Assembly (NCBI GenBank): GCA_002429165.1
Contig: DIYV01000161.1
Location: 1 to 5,661, forward strand
Source: Gallionella sp. UBA6045
Lineage (GTDB): Bacteria; Pseudomonadota; Gammaproteobacteria; Burkholderiales; Gallionellaceae
Length of the DNA: 5,661 nucleotides
Direction: 5' to 3'
How positions within the stretch are numbered: the stretch's first letter is position 1; each line of letters starts with the position of its first letter. Shown one piece after another: positions 1-5,661 of the stretch. A program made the translations under genes and the position numbers. A model generated the notes under the pieces. The model did no database searches. It saw only the letters and a list, made by a program, of their open reading frames with translations, and had not been told where the DNA came from.

Positions 1-26
1 TTATCTCTCCTTGTAATACCCCCTCT

Positions 27-58
27 TGGCTTGCACACTCCTTGCAAGCCATTTTTTT
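27..58 (+). terminator. Probable Rho-independent terminator of an upstream gene
   Basis: A perfect 9-bp inverted repeat (TGGCTTGCA at 27-35, TGCAAGCCA at 43-51) encloses a 7-base loop and is followed at once by seven T residues (52-58). This is the classic layout of an intrinsic terminator read on the + strand. There is no A-run on the left side, so it would not work as a terminator in the opposite direction. A gene entering from the left could end at the TAA at 14-16 (reading ...Tyr-Leu-Ser-Leu-stop) or before the window. If so, the dmeF cluster is transcriptionally separate from what lies upstream. The alternative is a structured 5' leader of a leftward gene. Confidence 0.7.
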
Positions 59-93
59 GCCCAGAATATTCCATTACTTTGTCTAACGCAGTC

Positions 94-156
94 TTGACTG
101 ATAAGTATTGCCTGCACTGATGATATGGCAATGCAAATCGTTTGAGTCTGTAAAAT
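94..156 (+). promoter_or_regulatory. Candidate promoter elements for the dmeF cluster
   Basis: The AT-rich stretch ahead of dmeF must hold the cluster's promoter if the hairpin at 27-58 terminates upstream transcription. Two partial sigma-70 signals can be seen. TTGACT at 94-99 is a good -35 match, but its best partner is the weak GATGAT (119-124) at a long 19-base spacing. TAAAAT at 151-156 is a good -10 match, but no convincing -35 lies 16-18 bases before it. Neither pair is complete, so the exact promoter is uncertain. An activator-dependent or alternative-sigma promoter is equally possible. Confidence 0.25.
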
Positions 157-178
157 ACTTGGCGTTGCGCTTTGCATT
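130..178. repeat. Spaced inverted repeat in the dmeF leader
   Basis: AATGCAAA at 130-137 and its exact reverse complement TTTGCATT at 171-178 are separated by 33 bases. The arms flank the promoter-like TAAAAT at 151-156. The distance is long for a simple hairpin but compatible with a repressor dimer or looped pair of half-sites. With only 8 bases per arm in an AT-rich region, a chance match is quite possible. Confidence 0.3.
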
Positions 179-204
179 TTATTGATTATTAAAATTACAA
201 ACCC

Positions 205-1176
205 ATGACACAACCATTGACTGCAGAACCCTTGAAGCACTCCCACCGGTTTGACGAGGGGAACCCGCTTGCCGAGAAAAGCACGCTGCGCGTAGCTATA
301 CTTACCGCAGTCATGATGGTGGTCGAAATTACCGGCGGCTGGTATTACAACTCGATGGCCCTGCTGGCAGACGGCTGGCATATGAGTTCACATACGGTTG
401 CCCTTGGCCTGTCCGTCTTCGCATATGTCTACGCCAGAAAATACGCCCACGATCCGCGTTTTTCGTTTGGCACCTGGAAGATCGAGGTGTTGGGCGGTTA
501 TACCAGCGCGATCGTCCTGGTGATGGTGGCTGGATTGATGGTATTCCAATCCGTCGAAAGGCTGATTTCGCCGAGTGCTATCCATTACGACCAGGCGATT
601 GCGATCGCGATCGTTGGCCTGCTGGTCAACCTCGCTTCCGCGTGGCTGCTCAAGGATGGCCATCACCACGATCATGGGCATGACCATGGGCACGCGCATC
701 ACGAACATGCACACGGCCATGACGACCATACACAGCATGGCCATCACGACTTGAACCTGCGCTCGGCCTATATGCATGTTCTGGCCGATGCTGCGACTTC
801 GGTGCTGGCGATCATCGCGCTGTTTGGCGGAAAGATTTGGGGGGTAAGCTGGCTGGACCCGGTGATGGGTCTGGTCGGCGCGGTGTTGGTTTCAACCTGG
901 GCCTATGGTTTGCTGCGCGATACCGGCCGGGTGCTGCTGGATGCCGAGATGAATGCTCCCGTGGTTGACGAAATACGCGAGGTCATTGCCGCCTCGCCGA
1001 TCAGGGTGCAACTGAATGACCTGCATGTATGGCGTGTGGGAAAAGGCAAGTTCGCTTGCATTCTGAGTCTCGCGACGGATAATGAAGTATCGCCGGAGTA
1101 TTTCAAGCAACAGTTAAGCATTCATGAGGAATTGGTGCATATCAGCATCGAGATCAACCAGTTTGGCGCACAGTAA
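205..1176 (+). CDS. dmeF: CDF-family divalent cation (Co2+/Ni2+) exporter, DmeF-like
   Basis: An inner-membrane cation diffusion facilitator of 323 residues that would exchange cytoplasmic Co2+/Ni2+ (possibly Zn2+) for protons, pumping metal to the periplasm. Six hydrophobic segments fit TM1 ~29-47, TM2 ~50-77, TM3 ~95-118, TM4 ~128-149, TM5 ~186-208 and TM6 ~212-238. A cytoplasmic tail (~245-323) follows and carries the DLHVW motif at 272-276. The transport site is visible as D56 with H59-x3-H63 in TM2 and H191-x3-D195 in TM5. The TM4-TM5 loop is extremely His-rich: 16 His in residues 153-181. The LADGWHM and FGTWKIEVLGG segments (54-60, 88-98) resemble DmeF proteins more than ZitB/YiiP. The ATG at 205 is the only sensible start, because an in-frame TAA lies at 190-192 and the next Met is inside TM1. 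No Shine-Dalgarno precedes it. Family assignment is firm; metal specificity is inferred. Confidence 0.88.
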   Translation: MTQPLTAEPLKHSHRFDEGNPLAEKSTLRVAILTAVMMVVEITGGWYYNSMALLADGWHMSSHTVALGLSVFAYVYARKYAHDPRFSFGTWKIEVLGGYTSAIVLVMVAGLMVFQSVERLISPSAIHYDQAIAIAIVGLLVNLASAWLLKDGHHHDHGHDHGHAHHEHAHGHDDHTQHGHHDLNLRSAYMHVLADAATSVLAIIALFGGKIWGVSWLDPVMGLVGAVLVSTWAYGLLRDTGRVLLDAEMNAPVVDEIREVIAASPIRVQLNDLHVWRVGKGKFACILSLATDNEVSPEYFKQQLSIHEELVHISIEINQFGAQ

Positions 1177-1183
1177 ATATTGT

Positions 1184-1189
1184 AAGGGG
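1184..1189 (+). promoter_or_regulatory. Ribosome binding site of the adaptor gene
   Basis: AAGGGG lies 5 bases before the ATG at 1195, inside the 18-base gap after dmeF. It supports 1195 as the adaptor start. It also contrasts with dmeF, which has no such site. The shortness of the gap leaves no room for a separate promoter and supports co-transcription with dmeF. Confidence 0.6.
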
Positions 1190-1194
1190 TTTGC

Positions 1195-2373
1195 ATGTCT
1201 GAGCTTTCGCGCGATAAGCGCAAAACATTTTTACGCTACCTGCCGTGGTTGGGGGGAGCGGTGTTGCTGGCAGTTGCGGGCTGGTATTTCACGCGTCCCG
1301 CGCCGATTCTCGTGCAATTGACCAAGGTCGAGCGCGGGCTGGTGGAGGCCACGGTCAGCAACACCCGCGCCGGCACGGTAAAAGCGTGTCGCCGCGCAAA
1401 ACTTTCCGCACCGGCGGGTGGTCAGATCGCGCATTTGCTTGTAAGCAAAGGCGACCGGGTCAAAAAAGGGCAGGTGTTGCTTGAGTTGTGGGACGATGAT
1501 CTGCAGGCTCAGGAACGATTGGCGCATGAGCAACTCGGCACGTCACAGACCCAGGCTCATCAGGCTTGCGTCCAGGCCGATCTTGCTGAAAAGGAAGCGG
1601 TCCGTGCGCAGCAATTGAAAGAAAGCGGATTCATATCCGCCGAAGGGCTGGATCAAAAAGTTTCGGCTGCCAAAGTGGCCCGTGCCGGCTGTGAGGCAGC
1701 CACCAGCCAGATAGAGCAAAGCAAGTCGCGTATCGCTGTCGCACAGGCCAGCCTCGAGCGCATGGTGCTGCGCGCACCGTTCAGCGGCATCGTGGCGGAC
1801 ATCAGCGGCGAACTGGGCGAGTACGCCACCCCTTCGCCGCCCGGCATCCTGACGCTGCCCGCGATCGACCTGATCGACGACAGCTGCATGTTCGTCAGTG
1901 CGCCCATCGACGAAGTGGATGCCGCCAATATCAAAGATGGGCAGGTGGCCCGCATCACACTGGACGCGATCAAGGGCAAGTCTTTTGCCGGCAAGGTCAA
2001 ACGCATCGCACCCTATGTGCTGGAGCTGGAGAAGCAGGCACGCACGGTCGAAGTCGAGGTGGAATTCGTCCAGCCGCCTACTGCGGAAAACCTGCTGGTG
2101 GGTTATAGCGCGGATGTCGAGATCGTTCACGCCTCCCACGAAAATGTATTGCGCATTCCCACGCAAACGCTGATGGAAGGAAATCAGGTGCTGCTGTACG
2201 GTGCAAACGGTGTGTTGGAAAAGCGCGCCGTGAAAATCGGCCTGGCAAATTGGGAATACACCGAAGTCACCGCCGGCTTGAGCGAGGGCGACCGGATCGT
2301 GTCTACGCTGGATCGCCCCGGCGTGAATGCGGGCGCAAGGGTTCAGCCTGAAGAAAATAAACCTGCTAAATGA
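1195..2373 (+). CDS. MacA/HlyD-type periplasmic adaptor of an ABC exporter
   Basis: A 392-residue membrane fusion protein that should link the inner-membrane ABC transporter encoded downstream to an outer-membrane channel. Residues 1-13 are basic and cytoplasmic. A single hydrophobic anchor covers ~14-32, with no lipobox. The lipoyl-like domain is built from ~68-100 (SAPAGGQI, GDRVKKGQVL) and ~188-222 (LRAPFSGIV). Between these halves runs an Ala/Gln/Glu-rich coiled-coil hairpin (~101-187) whose turn is at ESGFIS (143-148). A beta-barrel domain (~226-312, including APIDEVDA) and a membrane-proximal domain (~313-385) follow. Domain order and length match MacA. Four cysteines (65, 125, 166, 231) are predicted to be periplasmic; 125 and 166 sit opposite each other on the hairpin. 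The stop overlaps the next start by ATGA, indicating translational coupling. The substrate cannot be read from the sequence. RND-type adaptors share this fold, but the neighbours make ABC pairing much more likely. Confidence 0.88.
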   Translation: MSELSRDKRKTFLRYLPWLGGAVLLAVAGWYFTRPAPILVQLTKVERGLVEATVSNTRAGTVKACRRAKLSAPAGGQIAHLLVSKGDRVKKGQVLLELWDDDLQAQERLAHEQLGTSQTQAHQACVQADLAEKEAVRAQQLKESGFISAEGLDQKVSAAKVARAGCEAATSQIEQSKSRIAVAQASLERMVLRAPFSGIVADISGELGEYATPSPPGILTLPAIDLIDDSCMFVSAPIDEVDAANIKDGQVARITLDAIKGKSFAGKVKRIAPYVLELEKQARTVEVEVEFVQPPTAENLLVGYSADVEIVHASHENVLRIPTQTLMEGNQVLLYGANGVLEKRAVKIGLANWEYTEVTAGLSEGDRIVSTLDRPGVNAGARVQPEENKPAK

Positions 2374-3050
2374 TCCAACTGGAAAAAGTCAGCCGCAGTT
2401 TCACGGTCGGCGATCAGCAGGTCGCCGCGTTGCGCGGCATCGACCTGAACATCGCGGCGGGCGATTATGTCTCCATCATGGGGCCGTCCGGCTCCGGCAA
2501 ATCCACACTGCTCAATCTGATCGGTCTGCTGGACAGGCCGAGTTCAGGTACCTATAAGCTGGATGGCGGCAACGTCACTGAGCTGGATGATGTGCAACAG
2601 GCCAGGGTGCGCAGCGAAAAGATCGGCTTCGTGTTCCAGGCCTTTCACCTGGTGCCGCGCCTCACTGCCGCGATGAACATCGAGTTGCCGATGATACTGG
2701 CGGGGATTGCTCCCGCCGAGCGCAAGAAGCGCGTGGAAAAATTGCTGGAGAACTACGGGTTAATGGATAGGGCCGATCACAGACCCGATCAGCTCTCCGG
2801 TGGGCAGCGCCAGCGCGTCGCGATCGCCCGTGCCACCAGCATGCATCCCGCCGTGCTGCTGGCGGACGAGCCAACCGGCAATCTCGACCAGACCACCGGC
2901 AAGGAAGTGATTGATCTGCTCGAACAGTTGCTCGAACAGAATGTCGCCCTGATCATGGTGACCCACGATCCGGTGATCGGCAGCCGCGCGAAGCGCCAGA
3001 TACACATGGTGGATGGACAGATCATCAGCGAGACCGGAAGCGGCACATGA
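2370..3050 (+). CDS. ABC exporter ATP-binding subunit, MacB/LolD type
   Basis: A stand-alone cytoplasmic ATPase of 226 residues, complete for an ABC nucleotide-binding domain and expected to work as a dimer powering the two permeases that follow. All motifs are intact: Walker A GPSGSGKST at 38-46, Q-loop Gln90 in FVFQAFHL, signature LSGGQ at 142-146, Walker B VLLADE at 162-167 with catalytic Glu167, D-loop NLD at 171-173, and switch His199 in VTHD. The sequence style is that of the MacB/LolD/FtsE group, which drive mechanotransmission rather than conventional transport. In E. coli MacB this domain is fused to the permease; here it is a separate protein. It overlaps the adaptor upstream and the permease downstream by ATGA (4 bases each), so the three are probably translated together. 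No strong Shine-Dalgarno is seen before 2370. LolD is an alternative name, but the adjacent adaptor argues for a MacAB-like exporter. Confidence 0.92.
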   Translation: MIQLEKVSRSFTVGDQQVAALRGIDLNIAAGDYVSIMGPSGSGKSTLLNLIGLLDRPSSGTYKLDGGNVTELDDVQQARVRSEKIGFVFQAFHLVPRLTAAMNIELPMILAGIAPAERKKRVEKLLENYGLMDRADHRPDQLSGGQRQRVAIARATSMHPAVLLADEPTGNLDQTTGKEVIDLLEQLLEQNVALIMVTHDPVIGSRAKRQIHMVDGQIISETGSGT

Positions 3051-4255
3051 GATTGGCAGACGTCGCGCAGTTTGCTTCCGGCAGCCTGCGCGGCAACCCG
3101 ACGCGTACCTTGCTGATGATACTGGCGATGTCCATCGGCGTGGCGTCAGTGGTGGTGCTCACTGCGCTGGGCGAAGGAGCGCGCCTGTATGTGGTCAACC
3201 AGTTCTCCTCGCTGGGAACCAATCTGGTGATCGTGTTGCCGGGGCGCACCGAGACGGCGGGCATCGGGCCCGGCATGTTGCTCGGGCAGATTCCGCGCGA
3301 GATCACGCTGGACGATGCCGAGGCGATTTTGCGCAGCCGTGCCGTCAAACGCATCGCGCCTCTGACCGTCGGCACCGCCACACTTTCGCGCGATGCACTG
3401 AACCGCGAAGTGGTGGTGCTCGGCTCGACATCCGATTTGCTGGAAGTGCGCCACATGAGCTTGGGTATCGGGAAATTCCTGCCACCGGGCGATATCCACG
3501 AGAGCGCTTCGGTGTGCGTGCTGGGTAACCAGATGAAGCGCGAGTTGTTCGGCAACGAGCAGGCTGTCGGGCAGTGGGTGCGTCTCGGCGACCGGGGTTT
3601 TCGCGTCATCGGTGTGCTGGGGGAACAGGGTGAATCGATGGGGATGCGCACCGACGAACTGGTCATCATTCCGGTCGCCTCGGCTCACCAGTTATTCAAT
3701 ACCTCTGGCCTGTTCCGCATCATGATCGAGGCAAAGAGCCGTGACGTCATCGATCAGGTCAAGCACGATGCCGAGCAGATCATGTTCCAGCGTCACAATG
3801 GCGAAAAGGATGTGACGGTGATCACCCAGGACGCGGTGCTCGCCACCTTCGATCGTATCCTCACCGCGCTGACCTTGGCAGTCGGCGGCATCGCCGCGAT
3901 CAGCCTGGCTGTCGCGGGAGTGCTCATCATGAACGTGATGCTGATCGCCGTGGCGCAGCGCGTCAAGGAGATCGGTCTGCTCAAGGCGCTGGGCGCACCG
4001 GGCCGACAGATACGTGCCCTGTTTTTCGCCGAGGCGGCGTTGCTCTCCGCCGTGGGCAGCGTGGTGGGATTGGCACTGGGTTACGCCGGCAGCATGCTCG
4101 TCGGCAAAATATATCCGAGTCTGCCGGTCTCGCCGCCATGGTGGGCGGTGCTGGCAGCCTGCGGCATTGCGATGGGTACGGGCATCCTGTTCAGCGTGTG
4201 GCCTGCGCGGCGTGCGGCGCAGCTTGATCCGGTGGCGGCATTGGCGGGACGTTAA
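3047..4255 (+). CDS. ABC exporter permease 1, MacB/FtsX type
   Basis: A 402-residue inner-membrane permease with the four-helix MacB layout: TM1 ~21-43, a large periplasmic core domain ~45-265, TM2 ~270-302, TM3 ~322-352 and TM4 ~364-388. The N-terminal NPTRTLLMILAMSIGVAS segment and the cytoplasmic EIGLLKALGA element (308-317) are hallmarks of the FtsX/MacB family; the latter lies where the permease touches the ATPase. The chain ends in PARRAAQLDPVAAL, also typical. There is no fused ATPase. The start overlaps the ATPase stop by 4 bases. It is clearly paralogous to the next gene: both have GEG at 42-44 and GTNL at 57-60 at the same residue numbers, and a shared ELFG in the periplasmic domain. 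It most likely forms a heterodimer with that protein, although a homodimer cannot be excluded. Confidence 0.9.
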   Translation: MRLADVAQFASGSLRGNPTRTLLMILAMSIGVASVVVLTALGEGARLYVVNQFSSLGTNLVIVLPGRTETAGIGPGMLLGQIPREITLDDAEAILRSRAVKRIAPLTVGTATLSRDALNREVVVLGSTSDLLEVRHMSLGIGKFLPPGDIHESASVCVLGNQMKRELFGNEQAVGQWVRLGDRGFRVIGVLGEQGESMGMRTDELVIIPVASAHQLFNTSGLFRIMIEAKSRDVIDQVKHDAEQIMFQRHNGEKDVTVITQDAVLATFDRILTALTLAVGGIAAISLAVAGVLIMNVMLIAVAQRVKEIGLLKALGAPGRQIRALFFAEAALLSAVGSVVGLALGYAGSMLVGKIYPSLPVSPPWWAVLAACGIAMGTGILFSVWPARRAAQLDPVAALAGR

Positions 4256-4258
4256 GCT

Positions 4259-5458
4259 ATGCTATTCCCTGATCTGATCAAACTGACCACTTCCAGCTTC
4301 ATCACCTACCGGATGCGCAGCTTCCTCACCGGGCTGGGCATCGCCATCGGCATCGCGGCAGTGATCCTGCTCACTTCCATCGGCGAGGGATTGCATCAAT
4401 TCGTCTTGGCCGAATTTTCAGAATTCGGCACCAACCTCATCACCGTTCAGCCCGGCAAGACCCAGACACATGGAAGCAGTGTCGGCGTCCTCGGTTCGGT
4501 CCGGCCGCTGTCGCTGGATGATGCGGATGCGCTGCGTCATCTGCCCTATGTCGAGAACGTCAACCCCGGTTTGATGGGTAACTCCGATTTGCGTGCCAAC
4601 GGCAAGACGCGGCGCGCTACCGTGTTCGGCGAGGGGCACGATTTCGCCAAGGCTTTCACGATGAAAGTGCAGAGCGGCAGTTTCTGGCCCGACGCGGATG
4701 ATGGGCAGGCGCGCGCGCTCGTCGTGCTCGGCACGAAGGTGCGGCAGGAGCTGTTTGGCGGTCAGAATCCGCTCGGCAGCTATCTGCGCATCGCCGGGCA
4801 ACGCTATCGCGTGATCGGCGTGATGGAGCCGAAAGGGCAGATACTCGGACTGGATATGGATGATGCCGTGTTCATCCCGGCAGCGCGAGCGATGGAGCTC
4901 TTCAATCGCCCGGGGCTGATGGAGATCAACGTGAGCTATCGTGCCGGCGCCGACGTGGCTGCCGTGACCCGTGTCATCACCGATCGCCTCAAGGAGCGGC
5001 ACGGGAACGAGGATTTCACCCTTATTTCGCAGGAACAGTCGCTGGAGGTGTTGAGCTCAGTGCTCGATGTCATCACCTTCGCGGTCGGCGCGCTGGGCGG
5101 CATTTCGCTGCTGGTCGGTGCGGTGGGCATACTGACCATCATGACCATGGCCGTCACCGAGCGTACCGCCGAGATCGGATTGCTGCGCGCCTTGGGCGCG
5201 CAGGAACGACAGGTGCTGACGCTGTTCCTGGGTGAAGCGATGCTGCTGTCCGCGCTCGGCGGTTTGGGCGGTTTGGTGATGGGAGTCGGCATCGCGCAGG
5301 GGTTGCATCTGTTGTTTCCGGCAATGCCGGTTCATACGCCGTGGCTGTTTGCCGTGCTCGCTGAACTGAGTGCGACCAGTATCGGCCTTGCGGCAGGTGT
5401 GATGCCGGCACGGCATGCGGCGCGCCTGGATCCGGTTGAGGCGTTGCATGCCGAATAA
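4259..5458 (+). CDS. ABC exporter permease 2, MacB/FtsX type
   Basis: A 399-residue paralogue of the preceding permease, starting only 3 bases after its stop. Hydrophobic segments at ~21-43, ~268-298, ~318-350 and ~360-383 surround a periplasmic domain (~45-263) that again carries IGEG (41-44), GTNL (57-60) and ELFG (164-167). The coupling element EIGLLRALGAQERQ lies at 305-318 and the C-terminus ends PARHAARLDPVEAL. The two permeases align almost without gaps at their N-termini, so they arose by tandem duplication, but the periplasmic domains have diverged considerably (for example VRPLSLDDAD against IPREITLDDA). This suggests division of labour within a heterodimer. The ribosome site is weak (GGGA at 4246-4249), so reinitiation after permease 1 is likely. 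Its last 11 bases overlap the start of earP. The transported substrate is unknown. Confidence 0.9.
   Translation: MLFPDLIKLTTSSFITYRMRSFLTGLGIAIGIAAVILLTSIGEGLHQFVLAEFSEFGTNLITVQPGKTQTHGSSVGVLGSVRPLSLDDADALRHLPYVENVNPGLMGNSDLRANGKTRRATVFGEGHDFAKAFTMKVQSGSFWPDADDGQARALVVLGTKVRQELFGGQNPLGSYLRIAGQRYRVIGVMEPKGQILGLDMDDAVFIPAARAMELFNRPGLMEINVSYRAGADVAAVTRVITDRLKERHGNEDFTLISQEQSLEVLSSVLDVITFAVGALGGISLLVGAVGILTIMTMAVTERTAEIGLLRALGAQERQVLTLFLGEAMLLSALGGLGGLVMGVGIAQGLHLLFPAMPVHTPWLFAVLAELSATSIGLAAGVMPARHAARLDPVEALHAE
5438..5441 (+). promoter_or_regulatory. Ribosome binding site of earP inside permease 2
   Basis: GAGG lies 6 bases before the ATG at 5448, inside the last codons of permease 2. It helps fix the earP start at 5448 and implies that earP is translated from the exporter transcript, with its ribosome site exposed by ribosomes finishing permease 2. 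Confidence 0.45.
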
Positions 5459-5661
5459 GCCTGCCAGCTGCGACATTTTCTGCAACGTCATCGACAACTA
5501 TGGCGACATCGGCGTGTGCTGGCGGCTGGCGCGGCAGCTTGCGAACGGGCATGGTCTCGCGGTGCGGTTATGGGTGGATGATCTGGCCAGCCTGGCGAAA
5601 CTGTGCCCGGAGGCGGATGTTGCCGCGGAGCAGCAACAGTGCAGGGGAGTGGAAGTTGATC
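5448..5661 (+). CDS. earP: EF-P arginine rhamnosyltransferase EarP, N-terminal part
   Basis: The first 71 codons of a gene that runs off the right edge. EarP is a cytoplasmic GT-B glycosyltransferase that transfers rhamnose from dTDP-beta-L-rhamnose onto a conserved arginine of elongation factor P, activating EF-P to rescue ribosomes stalled at polyproline. The N-terminal block (DIFCNVIDNYGDIGVCWRLA, 9-28) and RLWVDDLASL (40-49) are highly characteristic of this family. D16 and D20 in DNYGDIG correspond to the two aspartates reported as essential in Pseudomonas EarP (D13 and D17 there, from memory); the third key residue, a glutamate in the C-terminal half, is outside the window. The frame opens at 5448, overlapping the permease 2 stop by 11 bases in a different frame, with a GAGG site ahead. 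About 300 further residues are expected. In many genomes efp follows directly. Confidence 0.92.
   Translation, partial: MPNKPASCDIFCNVIDNYGDIGVCWRLARQLANGHGLAVRLWVDDLASLAKLCPEADVAAEQQQCRGVEVD

Noticed and set aside
14..29. C-tract TAATACCCCCTCTTGG as an RcnR/DmeR-type operator
   Set aside because: The G/C tract with one AT flank recalls RcnR-family sites, but the matching flank on the other side is missing and it lies ~180 bases from dmeF, partly under the terminator hairpin.
1..381. A 126-codon - strand reading frame across the leader and the start of dmeF
   Set aside because: More than half of it is the antisense of dmeF, it resembles no protein I know, and the rest covers an AT-rich region with a terminator hairpin.
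601..608. GCGATCGC, the cyanobacterial HIP1 octamer
   Set aside because: It occurs within codons for an Ala-Ile repeat in TM4 and is a single event; the gene content does not suggest a cyanobacterium.
2370..4255. ATPase and permease 1 as one MacB gene broken by a frameshift
   Set aside because: The ATPase ends normally after its domain, the permease has its own start with an ATGA overlap, and the second permease is likewise unfused; this is a natural split organisation.
5442..5487. 7-base inverted repeat CGTTGCA/TGCAACG spanning the earP start
   Set aside because: The arms are short, 32 bases apart and inside coding sequence; chance is the simplest explanation.
1543..5552. Several long - strand frames (for example 1543-2166, 3025-3669, 4418-5002)
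   Set aside because: They are antisense to well-supported genes with intact motifs, and their translations are low-complexity Arg/Ser/His/Ala-rich, as expected of GC-rich shadow frames.

Overview
The window is about 5.7 kb of ordinary, tightly packed bacterial chromosome. Every recognisable gene is on the + strand. Coding sequence is moderately GC-rich; the first ~200 bases are clearly AT-richer and non-coding. The last gene is earP, the EF-P arginine rhamnosyltransferase, a gene known from beta- and some gammaproteobacteria. Together with the style of the efflux genes this suggests a betaproteobacterium, perhaps a Gallionellaceae/Nitrosomonadales-type organism. The lineage below class level is an impression, not something the sequence proves.

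Layout: positions 1-204 are a leader region. It begins with a strong hairpin plus T-run (27-58), which looks like the intrinsic terminator of a gene lying left of the window, and continues with weak promoter-like elements and a spaced inverted repeat. Next come dmeF (205-1176, CDF-family divalent cation exporter with a His-rich loop), a MacA/HlyD-type periplasmic adaptor (1195-2373), a MacB/LolD-type ATPase (2370-3050), two different MacB/FtsX-type permeases (3047-4255 and 4259-5458), and the first 71 codons of earP (5448 to the window edge).

The genes are separated by 18 bp, -4 bp, -4 bp, 3 bp and -11 bp, and no terminator is visible between them, so they look like one transcription unit. 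The adaptor, ATPase and two permeases should assemble into one tripartite-type ABC exporter in which the MacB polypeptide is split: a separate ATPase (presumably a homodimer) drives a probable permease heterodimer and the adaptor reaches toward an outer-membrane channel encoded elsewhere. DmeF would independently pump Co2+/Ni2+-type ions from cytoplasm to periplasm. Whether the exporter is also linked to metals is an open inference from gene order. earP probably belongs to a separate housekeeping function (EF-P activation) and may simply share the transcript.

I see no mobile element, CRISPR array, tRNA or rRNA. Nothing here is a clearly new system. The more interesting points are the split exporter with paralogous permeases next to a metal pump, a possible cross-hairpin cysteine pair in the adaptor, and the earP overlap.
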